Origin: Tetrapyrgos nigripes
Lineage: Eukaryota > Basidiomycota > Agaricomycetes > Agaricales > Campanellaceae
NCBI GenBank assembly: GCA_013368315.1
Contig: JAACJM010000020.1
Location: 248,001-312,000, forward strand
Length of the DNA stretch: 64,000 nt
Direction of reading: 5' to 3'
The notes under the pieces are model-generated. The model saw only the letters and a program-made list of their open reading frames with translations. It had not been told where the DNA came from and did no database searches. Below, one piece after another: positions 22,189 to 34,122 of this stretch. The position numbers were made by a program, and so were the translations under genes. The number at the start of each line of letters is the position of its first letter. The stretch's first letter is position 1.

Positions 22189-22771
22189 AGGTCGCTCAAA
22201 CCCCTCATTTTCAGCCCATTTTCGGTTTTCATTTTCGTCTCATTTTTGTATTTGGCAGAATTTTAAGAATGAAAGTGAAAATGAAGCAAAAATGGAGTGC
22301 CTTGAGAACTCCCTCCCCGAAATTTTTGAAAATGAAACAAAAATGAGGCTAATGACAACGGTACTTCTACGGCAAGCCTGTACTCGGCATCATGGCCAGC
22401 TCTGCACGTGTGATCAACCTGCCGTGTGCGCCACTGCGCAGATCGTGAGTCGGGCGTCGGTCCATCCTGCGGGATTACTTTTTTGAGATATCTTCTGACA
22501 TTGCTGAGTGCATGAGAGGGTACAGCGAGCCATCATGCCCGGCAAAGTCAGCGACAACAACGCCTGCTGTATCCTAACCCTACGTGAGTGCCGAGCTGAG
22601 TTCCAAGAGTCGAAAAATGAAATCTGCAAAAATGAGAGTTAATGAAAAAACTGAACTCGTGTCGCCATTTTTGAAGCTTCATTCTTGCACTTTTCATTTT
22701 TGAGAATGACAAAAATGATATAGAAAATGAGACCAAAAATGAAACCAAAAATGGAGGGTTTTGAGCGACCT
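22189..22771. mobile_element. 583-bp non-autonomous element with long terminal inverted repeats
   Basis: The left end AGGTCGCTCAAA and right end TTTGAGCGACCT are inverses, flanked by TA (22187-22188 and 22772-22773). The inverted similarity runs about 110 bp inward as a diverged array of AAAATGA-type words (CATTTTTG on the left, CAAAAATG on the right). The centre contains unique, GC-richer sequence with no supported protein. The TA duplication suggests a Tc1/mariner-like mobiliser; a TAA/TTA (Harbinger-like) reading of the target is less consistent because the two sides would differ. Confidence 0.7.
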
Positions 22772-22773
22772 TA

Positions 22774-23603
22774 ATGGCTTTTACGGCTTTTACGCTGTCA
22801 ATGAAATCAAGGCTTCTTGTAGTAGTCGAACATCTTGTTTCTCGACATGCTGTTTCTGTCTCCATGCTATTCCGCTTTACCAATGTCATTTCGTTACGTG
22901 CATTGCTGTGGCCATTCCCCTCTTTGGTGCTACGGCTCCAGTACCTTTAGGCTCAATTCCTGAGTTGTATTTTGACGTCTTGCCTGTGGCGTTTGGCTTC
23001 TGATTCACGGAAAACAAGTCCCGCGACACTAGCAACAGTGATACGTCGCATGCTTCTGCTTCCTGGGGTTCCCGGTCCCGAATCGGATAATACCCATCGA
23101 CGCTGTACACCACTGGCAATGGTACCTCAGGTCGATAGTCCACTAATGAATGTTCTCCTGCTCTTTCGGATCAAGTCCTATATGGTGTTCTCGACAACTT
23201 GACTGCTCAAGTCGACGTAGAGCCGATAGCGCCGTCACTTCCTTATCAATCCTGACGATGCAAGTTCTGTTTTATTCCATTAGGAGGTCATTTTCTATAC
23301 CACCGGTTACTCAAGATGTACCCATCGGCCACTGGCCGACGTACGATTCAGGTCCTCGATATCTTGCTGCGCATACTTTTCTGTTGCCGGTCAATGTACC
23401 CCGTCGGCAGAAGGTATACTTCTCTTCTTGTCTTGAAAAGTAAGCAACAGCAGCAGTATACATTTCGAGTAACAACTAATCTGAATTTTAGGGATAAGGA
23501 TGGCCTCGACTACAGCTTGAGCTGTATGCTGTTTCGTACGTTTAGAACTTAAGTACTCTCGATGTCACTCATCCTTCTCGACCCTCACAGACTTTGTACG
23601 CTC
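22774..23603. other. Possible decayed exons upstream of zinc-finger gene 2
   Basis: Short in-frame stretches such as LLLPGVPGPESDN near 23050 recall LPTGVPGPNQLD of the zinc-finger protein at 20571. VPIGHWPTYDSGPRYLAAH near 23315 resembles an exon with a GTATAC donor. They could be extra 5' exons of the next gene or relics of another family member. No complete model could be built. Confidence 0.25.
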
Positions 23604-24860
23604 ATGAAGCCTAATTTACGATCTAGAGAGTGAGTGTACTTCAGTACATGGATCATGGTCCCAAGTCTCATTAATCTCAATCTCACAGAGATGTTCCCAT
23701 TGACACATCGGTTCATAATAGCTGCAGTGAGGTCCTCATGGGCTGGGACTCTTCCAACAACTTGGACAACATATCTCGAGTATCTGACGGATACTTGACT
23801 GAGCCCGTCATCTCAGCATACAATGACGATTGGAAGTAAGTTCTCCAAGTGGTTCCACCAGTTATCAATACACGTTGACGCCGCCTTGGTAAGCAGGTCA
23901 GCCCTTGGTCTCGAGGGCTTCCTCTCGTATCCTTATTTGGAAGCACCTGAACCACGAGACCAGTCCAGTCGACTTGAACGCTTGATCATTCCTGCTAGCT
24001 ACACGCATTCGTATCCATCTGCTGAGACTCCTATCACTGACACGTCTCCTCCATCATCCCTCTCCTCGTGGTCAGCTTCATCATTTCTCCCCACACCCTT
24101 CAATGAAGTAGGACATCGTCTTATGCTCACCGCTACATCTCCCTGCGGGAATCTCGAAGAAGCAAATTCGATCATCGATCTCCCTCATCAACAGGATCCG
24201 AATGTTCCGGGCTTCTTTTATGGTGGTCTCGCGGTCATGCCTCAGCACGACATTGCATCTCAGTACTACTCACCGGCACCCGCCACCGACGGCAAAGGGT
24301 CGTCTACGAACTTTCCCAAAGGCAACGACGCCTACGCCAGTCACCATCAGGAAACTTCCAGCAGCTACCAGAGTCCTCACATCAATTCGCCGGTGCTCTT
24401 TGAACACCGGGCAAGCATGTACACGATGGTCTCGGGGTGTCCATCAGGCGTAGCAGTGATGGGTGATACAGATATTGATCAAGGTTCTCCAACTGTCGCT
24501 GCGCCCACTCATTTAGCCGTGGTACGTCCAGTCGTAGCAGGGCCCGCGCTCGTGGGTGTGGCCATCAACAGGAGACAAGTATCAGATCCCGGCAAGCTGC
24601 AATACTGCCACCTTTGCCAGGCATCATTCACTGCGAAGCATAATTTGACTAGTACGTTCTCATATACATATTTTCCTTGTCTCGAGACTGAACAAGACGA
24701 ATGATTGTTAGATCATCTCAATTCACACTACGACATCCGAAAACATGAATGCGGAGGATGCGGAAGTGCCTTTGGCACAAAACACGTATTGAAGAGGCAT
24801 GAGCGCAGCTGCAATGGTGTTCCGAGGAAAGCTCTGAGAAACAGAGTTAGGCAGTACTAA
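23604..24860 (+). CDS. C2H2/C2HC zinc-finger transcription factor, family member 2
   Basis: Four exons, 23604-23629, 23689-23835, 23897-24651 and 24712-24860, encode 358 aa. The N-terminal ~280 residues are Ser/Pro/acidic without a recognised domain. The C-terminus has CHLCQASFTAKHNLTNHLNSH (Cx2Cx12Hx3H) and CGGCGSAFGTKHVLKRHERSC (Cx2Cx12Hx3C), then a short basic tail. The final intron (24652-24711) interrupts finger 1 after the codon for Thr in HNLT, phase 1. From about AGPALVG to the stop it is very close to the gene at 39784, including intron sequence, so the two are recent duplicates. The first 26-nt exon is the weakest part of the model, and additional 5' exons are possible. Likely a nuclear DNA-binding regulator; target unknown. 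Confidence 0.7.
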
Positions 24861-26365
24861 GATGGTTATATGCTGATTTTGGTTCTTTCGCCGGATCCCG
24901 CCACCCCGATTCTTCAAAGGTGAGCTATCTCCTTGATTATGGTGTCGGTGTCAATGCCAAGCTCTTTAACTCATTGTTCATAGTTGCCTATCCTGATGCC
25001 TTTACTACTTGTCAATTCACCCTTCGGATCTTAAGGCCTTCCGCTTTTTCAAATCTTCTCGGAACTGAAGGTTATGACAAGCGCCACTCCTTTTCAGATT
25101 CATTTCCTCCTGGACTTGCCTTTCTGATCTCGTGTTTCACCCTCTTTATGACCGAAATGACCCTTCTTTCGCTCTCGATTTTTGCTTTCCATATTTGCTC
25201 TCGAGTTTGGCTGTGTACTATGGACGGCGCCATCCCCACTCCTTTTAATTCACGAACTTTCGCTGGTATTTCTCCGAGTCACGCTCCTTAATTCTTTTCC
25301 TTTGCTACTTGATGACTTATTCGATATATACTTCAAGTTGTACTGTAGTCTTGTATGGGCCATGAAAGAATTCGCTGTACAGTATAGTAAGCTTATTTTT
25401 GATTCAATGACTCCGCGTAAGAACTTCCAATCAGCGAACTTATCATTGCCGTACAGATCCTCTTCTCATCACTATCATTCATCAGTATCATCATTTTCTA
25501 GATGGCTGTCGGTCGGGTTTCAGGGGATGAAGGGAAATTTGTTCTCAACGCCCTTTCCTGGAGAGATTGTCCAGGAACTCACTGAGATGGCAGAGAGTAT
25601 TCGAGTCTAATTCTAGATGATGTACGTATATGACGCTATGTACGTTCACTGGGCAGTACGAGGAAGAATTCCTAGATTCTAGCGCTCGTAGGCAGTGGGT
25701 CAAATCTTAATGTTTCTGCCGACTGGATTCCTCATGCTCATCTGTAATTCAGAGTAGATAAGGTTCAAGTAGCTGTGTAATTATCTTCTGAACAGGGATT
25801 CTAGCGAGTTTCTTGTCCATCCATAATCTACTACACATACAGCTCTTAGGTGTATTAGTAGCTGTGAATTGTAATCCGACTACCGTGGTTTCGAGGAAGG
25901 CTTTCGTTATAGTTCACCAGTCTTACACCCCCGAAGCTGTTTTCCTAGTGTACATATGACACAAAAATGACATCGGCGGCGGCGTAGACTGAATGAAGGA
26001 TAAATTTACAGCGCTGGTTATGAACGCGAGAAAATCGCTGCTGACGACCCCAGCCTTGAGGCTTGCATCCCCGGCATCAAGAAACCTCAAGAAACTGATC
26101 ACCCCCAAAGTATGTACCAGGTGGCAATTTGGTAGGGATCATGTATTCAATTTTCTATGAGTGGCAGAGTCGCTTTCCCCTTTTGGAAGAGTCGGGTAGA
26201 TCTTCGATGATCCATTTGGATTGCGAGCGTGAATCCCAGTGGCTAGGACTCCGAGGAGTCGGGTATGTCGGGGGAATGCCACAATACCGCATAGAAGCAT
26301 ATGCATAGGTAGTACCGTCCGTAGGGCTAGATCCTTCCACATAGCTCACAAATTCAAAGCTGCTG
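24861..26365. other. Intergenic; pyrimidine-rich 3' flank of zinc-finger gene 2
   Basis: The first ~600 bases are T/C-rich and give long but featureless plus-strand open frames, resembling a long 3' UTR. The rest shows no supported gene. Confidence 0.45.
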
Positions 26366-26386
26366 TTTTTTTTTTTTTTTTTTTTT
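26366..26386 (-). repeat. Poly-T run of 21 (poly-A on the minus strand)
   Basis: A homopolymer of 21 T. On the minus strand it would read as a poly-A tail, as left by reverse transcription of an RNA, but no retroelement body was recognised on its 5' side (higher coordinates). It may also be simple slippage. Confidence 0.6.
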
Positions 26387-26691
26387 GAGTAGTATTACAG
26401 TCATCTTGGAAAGTATACCAGCATGTATGATTCGTATTAATACACCTTTCTTCTAATTTTGATGGAGATTGGCTGAGAGGCCGAGGTGCTACACGCAAAT
26501 CAATGTCAAAATTACGCGTCTTTGAGACGCGAAAACATCTCGAAAACATCTCTAAAGCGTCTAGATACCGTTTATGGTTGAGATGTTGGCCCAAACCTTT
26601 GTGAAATATTACTATCACAATCACATCTTGAGTCTGGGCTACAATTTGGTAAGACAGACCTTCAGAAAACGTGGTGAGGCGCGGAGCAAAA

Positions 26692-27100
26692 ATGGATGGC
26701 CAAGAGCGTGACAGATCAGTGCAGTGCAGACTCTTCTTTCCTAAAATGGTCGGACGCCCAAAATCACAAAACCAGAAAAACCACAAAGCTTCCACTGAAA
26801 ATGCCACGAAGATGCAAGCTGCTGTAGAGGCATGGAAAGAGGAGGTCAAGAAGTCAAATCCTCGTTCTCTCCGCTGTTTTGCAGCAGACATGGATGTCGA
26901 TAGAAAGACCCTCAAGCGTCAATCTGAAGGAGGACGGTCAATTCAGGATTTTAATTCTACGAAACAGACATTGACACCAGCCGAAGAAGGCCCTGACAAC
27001 CCTTATGATGGGTACCGGCGACGCTGGAGACGAGGATGTCGATGACGGCGACGCAGGAAATGTGCTCGAGGATGAAGAAGTCGACGCGGAATTCGTTTGA
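26692..27100 (+). pseudogene. Pogo/Fot1-like transposase remnant, DDE core deleted
   Basis: The 5' part encodes MQAAVEAWKEEVKKSNPRSL followed by RCFAADMDVDRKTLKRQSEG and FNSTKQTLTPAEE. This is the psq/CENP-B-type helix-turn-helix arrangement at the N-terminus of pogo/Fot1/Tc5-like transposases of fungi (a helix-turn-helix then 'LTP.EE'). Immediately afterwards, in another frame, comes an acidic tail (GDAGDEDVDDGDAGNVLEDE and EEVDAEFV, then a stop), the kind of C-terminus these transposases have. The whole DDE catalytic domain (normally about 200-300 residues) is absent, so this is an internally deleted, non-functional copy. Terminal repeats were not identified. Confidence 0.6.
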
Positions 27101-29620
27101 CTAATCATGTCACAAATCGGTCACGGTGGGTCAAGGAGCGCAATTTGCAGCTTTTCGTATCTCTTCAAGAATCGGTCAATAGTACTGTATGATACTTCTA
27201 TTATCTTTGTATAAAGTACTCTACAATGTTTGTAACATGCCTGGCTAGATGCCAGTATACTCAGTTTTCGATCAAATCAAGAAAATGGAACAAGAATGAC
27301 GAGTTGAGATGTTTTGGGTCAAGGACTCCAAGATGACTGTACTAGTACGAAGCGAATTCGAAACCCCGTAGCAACCAGGGGTAAAACCGCTCCTTCGACG
27401 CTTGGTCTTGCAATTGCATAGTACTTCTTAACAAATGCGCGGCTTATAGCACTGCTAAACTGGTTTTAGTTTCGGGTTGCCTTCGGGGAGAAACTTCGAA
27501 GGAGTTATTGGTTTCGGGTGGTTGCATCCTACTGAGCCGCGATCGCTGACTCCAATTCACGTCCAGTGACCTGAGACTCGGAGTAGGCTGGTTCAGTGCA
27601 TACGTTGATTTCAAAAATTGCATTGAACGAAACGCCCGGATTATTGAACTCGCGAGCGTTCATTGTGTCAAGCCCGACAACTGCACTGGAATCCATCATG
27701 ATTGAGCCCAGCTTTCCGCGGAGAACTCGTTCCAGGACTCCGACGGTTACTGGCTCGAGGTGGCGGCATTACCCTATTAGGAACAAGGACGTTCATCCAT
27801 CGCGACGAAAGACTGGAGTAGCGGCGCTGGCGTCCCGAATTTCAATGGTAAGCGCTACGCTAGAGGCGGACCTCCTTGACCTGGAGTTAGGGGGGTATAC
27901 GAAACCATCGCGATTCCTTTGACTCGGAGCCATTGCCGCTTCGTAGTACGTGTTTCTCCAAAGCGAGGCCGCATACTGCGGAACATTCTCGAGTAAATAT
28001 TCAAGCCATGATGACGGTGAAATCCAAGGCGAACCAGTTCATGCTTTGTCTATCCTAAATTCGTTACAATCTCTTGATACTTAGCAGCCGTCGATGTCCA
28101 ACTGTTGTATTTCCGGGTGGCAACTTCTACCGGTTTTCTCTCCATTTTGCTAGGACCTAGAACAAGTCCCCCACAGAATCCCCAAGAAGAAGAATTATCA
28201 AGAGAATGAAAAGCCAGACGTGTACGGAAGGTTTTGTTCTCTGTGGCACCAACTTAATCCGAGATTTCCGAAATTCAAGCCCAATTCGTCTCGATCTCCA
28301 TGAAGATGGATTGAGTTAGCACGTTTTATTCGTGCAAGCGCCAGGCTGACGGAGACAGAGATATTTTGGACATACATAATCCTCTTCGATTATATGATAC
28401 TTACGTCTGACGCCTGAATTCCGTATTGATCACTCAGGCACTCTACTCCACAATGTAGTACCAAATCAAAATACAACGTCGTTGGAATCATTGAAGAAAT
28501 GATGGAGCGCCCACAAAGCGAGACGCATATGATAAAGAACTTCCGAGTCCGAACACGACTATGTAGTAATTTATATCCGACATTCCGTAACTGTTGAATG
28601 GACCCACCAGCATGGATTCGGCGAGTGAGCCTTCAGGAACTTCGTTCTCGTGGTTCTGGCATAAATTTGACTATACATGGTAAGTGCTTGTATTCTTGGA
28701 ACGCCGTCCAGAACCCTACATTTACACCGATTAGTGACCGCATACTGCGCGTGAGTACAGGCGGAAACGGAAATCGAGAAAACGATGACATATCAGCGAA
28801 GCAAGGGAAGCTGAGTGACTCATTTCCAAATATAGAGATATAGCTTGGACCTGGCGGGCTGAGCAGGGCCTTGTCAATCTAAAAGGTGCGATGTCAATCC
28901 AAAAGGCGCGAGGAGTACCCCAAGGCGGGGATTAAGCACGATGGGTCCGGAGGTTTTCAATATAACTTCAATTCATTCATTGTTAGCAGTCACGTTAGCA
29001 GGGGAAATCCTATTCTTAACGCAAGTCTAACGTATACTTCTGAAAGGGTATGTCGAGCAGTGCCAACAAGGCACATACACAGGATATCATAAGCACATGA
29101 ACAAAGTCACCCGTTTGCTAGGTGTGGTAGCTGTACATCTATTATAGACGCTGGGAAAGAACAACGATGTATCAATTCGCACGCGTACAGCAGTATCAGT
29201 ACATCTCAGCTTACAGTACGCTTTGGCAGCCTCCTCGTTTCCTATGCTTTCTTCGAGGATAGAGTTACAGGAGAGTGCACAACTTTTGCTGGTTCTTTTG
29301 TTGAGAGGCTATACGTGCACGTATAATCATTCAGTGAAAGCAGTGGAAGGGTTGCACAACAGAAGGTTGAGGCGTTTAAAGCTGTAGGACTGTAATGAGG
29401 GCGGAATGGGGATACTCGGCGTAGTGAATGAAGACGCTCTGCCTTGCCGGCGGTTTGAATTCGGTCACGTGGGTTTACAGCTTCTCTTTCGAAAGCAGCG
29501 GAATGTGGCACCGCCTCTACACGTGTGTTCTATTCCGTCTTTGCACTTATAACTCACCTCGGTAGCGTTCGGGAGTCACCCACACCTTTTGCCCACCTTC
29601 GCTCAACTACCCCGTTCATC
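27101..29620. other. Long intergenic stretch, no gene seen
   Basis: About 2.5 kb without a supported gene. Several open frames of 65-110 codons lack splice partners, conserved motifs or codon regularity. The last ~100 bases before 29621 include TTATAA near 29548 and probably the promoter of the next gene. Confidence 0.5.
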
Positions 29621-31824
29621 ATGAACTCGCAATACTATCCAGACGACCTCGACACCCCTCAAATCTTCGTCGAACCTCCACCTGTGGAAGAGGATGTAAT
29701 CGATGGTCAACAGTATGTCTCCTTTCGATGCCTCGTCAGTAATAATGACCCTCTTACTCCAGTAATACAAGTCTCAATAGTTTTCCTCTGCAATTGGGTA
29801 GTCACGAAGGTGCTGGCTACTATTCCGACGCACCGTCACCGTCACAGAACGCGTTTGGCTCTGGTATTTCCAAACACCCCGTGTCTTTCGCCCGCCCTGA
29901 TTCCATGTTTTCTTAGAACAGGGCCTTTTCTCCTCGAATGATCTGGACCAGTCTACTAGTCAAATCTCTCTCATAACACATGGGCTGCGAGATGGTGGGT
30001 TCAGTAGCGATTACGACCAGGTGTACACTCAGCCTTGTGGAACAGTATCGTCTGGAAACGTGTTCCTATCTCCACTTTCTCCTGCTGGGTCACATTCTCC
30101 TGTAGAAGCTACATGGTCCCCTGCATCTTCTTCCTCTGGTGATGGTAAACTTTTTATCTGTCAAGTCCATGTTTGACACGCTGACACGGTCTATCAGTGT
30201 TCCCAGATCATGTCAGTGATGACGGCTCTTCAGGCTGGAGTCCTGCCATATCTTCCCCGTCTTCCCCGTCACTATCTCCCCTAAACCAATCCCTCAACAA
30301 CATTGCCTTGAATGATGTAGTCGACGATGGTGTACCTTTCCAAACGATGTCTCGGCAAAGGAGTAGTTCATTTACAGGGGTCCAAGACTTTTCTCCAGAT
30401 CAGGCGGTGGGACGGCCACGCTCTGCGTCATTTACGGAGAACCCGACGTTTGATAGCTCATTGTTTTTCTCTGAGCAGCTTTCTGGACAATTTGTCCCTC
30501 AGTCATCTCCAACTCAACCCTTCATCTTCCCTGACAACACCTTTGACTTCGGTCAGTTCTCTTCCAATCTCAACGTTGCTCCAACCTCTCCTTCATGGGA
30601 CTCGGTCGATTCTTCTAGTCAACAATCGTCACCGCAGTTTCCACCTCAGTCTTCTCCGCAACTGCTAGCGCACCAGCAGCTCTATCAGCCTCCCATAGGG
30701 CCACCGTCAGGGCACCCAACCCATGGTCGCAGTCAGTCAACGCATCTGACTGTACCTGGCCCCAGCCTGACACGCCGGGGAGCCACACACAAGAGAGCCC
30801 ATAGTCACAGCGGAGTTCAAGACCGTGGACGGGGTATGGCGATACGCAATCCCCGTTCTCGGCACGGTTCACCCCATAGCCTGAGTCGTTCCTCATCTCG
30901 TTCTCGTGAAGACGACGCGTCTTTATCTCCTTTCACTCAACCTTTTTTGAGGTTGGATATAGATTATCAGGTTGCAGGCCCCTCTATGACGCATCCTACC
31001 TCACCTTCCTCAGTATCCCTTAGTCGCTCACAATCACCTGTCAGTCCTGCCTCTTCGATAGACATCACTATTCCCTATGGGCAGGACACGAGCGTGCCTG
31101 TCATCAACGTCAACGACGGCAGCTTTACTAGCTTCGACGTGGCAAGCGCTGGTGGCGTCCGTCGCCATATCAGTTATGCTGGTACTGGTAGTCGCAGCAG
31201 CTCGCCTTCCAGAGCTGGTCCGTCTGGGTTGCATAGAGTCGCTAGTGACCCTTCTGGTATTAGTCGCAAGTACCCTAGGAAACCCAGAGGACCAAACCAG
31301 GTTAGGAAATACCCTGGTTTATTAAAACCTGCGGAGGACGTTGACGTGGAGGAGACGTATCGGGGGATGAAGCGTATGGAAGGGACGCTCAACGTCAACG
31401 TTAGTGCATTGGGGATGGGGATGGGTCCCGGATTAGAGCTCGGTGACCCTGCGACCATGGGAAGCATTCTCAAAGTTGGGAGTGAAGGCGGAGGCTTCAA
31501 GACGGTTGTAGGCTCTGACAAGATTTTGAAAGCTAGTGGCGAGAGGAGAAAGAACGAGGCCAAGTTCAAGTGTGATAAGTGTGGTAATTCGTTTACGGCT
31601 AAACATAACCTGCAGAGTGAGTTTTTTTACTTTTCTCGCTATTGGAGTCGATAGGACTGACTCTACAACTTACTGAAGACCACCTCAACTCGCATAACGG
31701 AATACGACCTTTCGAGTGCATTGGCTGCCATGCCAGTTTCACGACCAAGGGTACCTATACACGACATATCTCCAAATGCAAGTTTACCGATGATCATGGC
31801 AAGTTGGCTGCGAAACGTCTATAG
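29621..31824 (+). CDS. C2H2/C2HC zinc-finger transcription factor, family member 3
   Basis: Five exons, 29621-29712, 29802-29863, 29917-30144, 30198-31616 and 31679-31824, give 648 aa, the longest of the four family members. It begins MNSQYYPDDLDTPQIFVEPP. Most of the protein is Ser/Pro/Gln-rich, with an RSRHGSPHSLSRSSSRSRED stretch near residue 355 and a basic SRKYPRKPRGPNQVRKYPGL segment near residue 480. The C-terminus has CDKCGNSFTAKHNLQNHLNSH (Cx2Cx12Hx3H) and CIGCHASFTTKGTYTRHISKC (Cx2Cx12Hx3C). The last intron again falls in phase 1 inside finger 1 after HNLQ, exactly where the paralogues have it. Finger 2 has diverged most from the others (TKGTYTR in place of TKHVLKR), suggesting altered DNA specificity. 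Function as a regulator is inferred from the fingers only. Confidence 0.78.
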
Positions 31825-34122
31825 CTATAGACGTCTTTTGCCCTCTGTTTGGTTCATGCTCTCTTGTCGTGTTTGACTTTCTCCGTCTCATCTTGTGTCG
31901 CTGTCGCTATCTCCTCAACCGTTTCCGTTTCCGTCTTCTTACTTTTTCGTCTCGCTGCTCTTCCCAGGTGACACTTTTTGTATACCATTAGATAGATTAT
32001 CGTTAATAATACCCATGCATGTATCCTAATATCTTTTTCACGCCCTTAATGTTCTACTTATGACTGTATCTCTACCCATCCATTGTCTTGTTTAGCTTAC
32101 TACTCTACTCCGCACACTGCGTTAGCCCATCCTACGTTCATTCTTGTCCTAGGTCCTCACTCCTCTACTTTCCCCGGCTCACTCTTGTCTATCTTTTTCC
32201 AGTCTCCTCGCTTCGCTTCTTTTCTTCCTTCCCGCGGTCCTAGTGATCTTGGTCCTTCAAAATTTCCGACTGTCTCAACTTCGTCTACGCCGCCTACGTT
32301 CTACTTTCCTGCTTTCACAACTTACGCTGTTGTATGCACAATTTCAAAGCTGTTTCTTCTTTGTCTCTTTCCTGTGTTTCTTCTCGCTGTCTCTATACAT
32401 ACAACACACTCTACACTCTACAGTCTGACAGTGACAGACAGAATGAATACTGCTGTATCTCTGGCAAGTTTCTGGCTATACCGTGTCTTTGGCTCAGCGC
32501 TCATCATCTGGAAATGGCGATGGCGATGCATATAAAAGCTGTTTGACATTCCAATTTCCATCCGAAGCTTCTGGTGGGTGGACGGTGAAGTCGGTTGGCT
32601 ATGCAAGTAGATGGACTTTCTGCGCAGAAGGAACAGAAGGACAGGTAAACATCTGCATAGCCAGATGCATGTCTGTGCTGTGTATTGGCTTAGGTGTTGG
32701 GTGTTGGCCGACTCGGAGGCCCGAGGAATTGGCGTAAAAATGTCGTCAATGGGTGTTTGAGTAACCCTAGGCTTCTCATTGGACGGCGCTCTTTGATGCT
32801 CTCGGCTTCACAAACCATGCAGTCTCGCACTTGCTGCACTTCCACATATCCGAGACGTCCTGAACTGGCTTTTAACATGGTAAATGCTTGGTATTTGCTA
32901 CTTTGAGGGTACCGTAAGTAACTGGTACCCCCGTCCCGCCGTCGATATGCATACGCGTATCACCTCAGAAAACACTAAATCGACGCGTTCCTACTAGTGA
33001 CTGCAGGCCCTGGGGTTCCACTTTCCAGGCTGAGGTGCTGAAGCTTTGTCTGCTCAAGGCTTCATGTAACGCTACGCACCGCCATGGAATCTAGATTCTG
33101 GAGGCGTACAAACCTCCTCTTTTTCATATCTCAAGAGTCAACCTCTTCCTCCAAGTCAATATTGTCTCTTCTCGTTCCGAGGCAGTACGAGATCGGGTTC
33201 ACCATCTCTACTGCTATCACTGGCATAGTGACGTGCGCTGTAACCTCATCGGCTCCCAGTCGACTCGCTGCTGAATCCGTTCCCCAAGGGTTACCTACCG
33301 TGTGAGTAGTCAAGCTTACTCCGTGCTCAAGGGAACGGGTTCGGCCTCATTCCGAAGCATTCAAGAAAAAAGAAACCGCTACACGTGTTTCCGAGAGCAT
33401 TTTAGGGATGACATCTGTCTACAAAATCATAATGGCCTTCAAGTAGTTTGGGCGACCAAGTAGTCTAGGCTAAATTGAGTAGTTGGTCCCCAGGCTCATT
33501 CTATCCGGTACCCCTTCCACACTTTCCATGGCGCAAATAATTCTTTGACGGAGATCTGAGTTGGGTCGATTCCGCGCATATTTGCCTCACTTCAGCTGGA
33601 GATGTGATATTGCAGAGGCAAAGGGCGTCACTAAGCAACATCACAGAACCTGAGATCATGCCCGCCCTCAGTCTTAGTACTCTAAAAGGTCAAGTCTTTC
33701 TAGTCTCTTCGAATCTCGCCTGTAGCGAGGCTACTTGGGTGCCACTGTCAAGGCAGGGGGATGGGTGGTTCGTCTGTCTAGTATGTATCTCGTAACGTTC
33801 TCCTGACACGCTCTGCTCTCATTCTCTACATAATCATTCACTCGCTACAGCTCTACTGAACATTGCAGAACGAAGGAATGAGCACACGTAAGGACTGATT
33901 TCAAACAAATGTAACGGTATCATATTCATCTTTCTATCCATCTCGGCCCAACCTCGTCCAAATCCACCTTGTTCAACGACTTGAACCCCGACATTCGCCA
34001 GGGATGGAACCACCTCTAACTTGCGGAAGTACTATCATCGCGGTGAACACCTACACAACCACACTAGATCCTGCACGTATACCATACTGACGTCAATACT
34101 CGAGAAGTCTGAATTAAAATAT
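31825..34122. other. Intergenic; pyrimidine-rich 3' flank, then nothing recognised
   Basis: About 31830-32420 is strongly T/C-rich like the 3' flank of zinc-finger gene 2, and probably a long 3' UTR. From 32450 to 34122 only short open frames without motifs are seen. Confidence 0.45.

Noticed and set aside
24920..25610. Two overlapping plus-strand open frames of 123 and 142 codons after zinc-finger gene 2
   Set aside because: Composition simply reflects T/C-rich DNA (Leu/Ser/Phe), with no motif; more likely 3' UTR.
32083..32535. 150-codon hydrophobic open frame after zinc-finger gene 3
   Set aside because: Same T/C-rich bias; apparent helices are a by-product of T-rich codons and there is no supporting splice or promoter signal.
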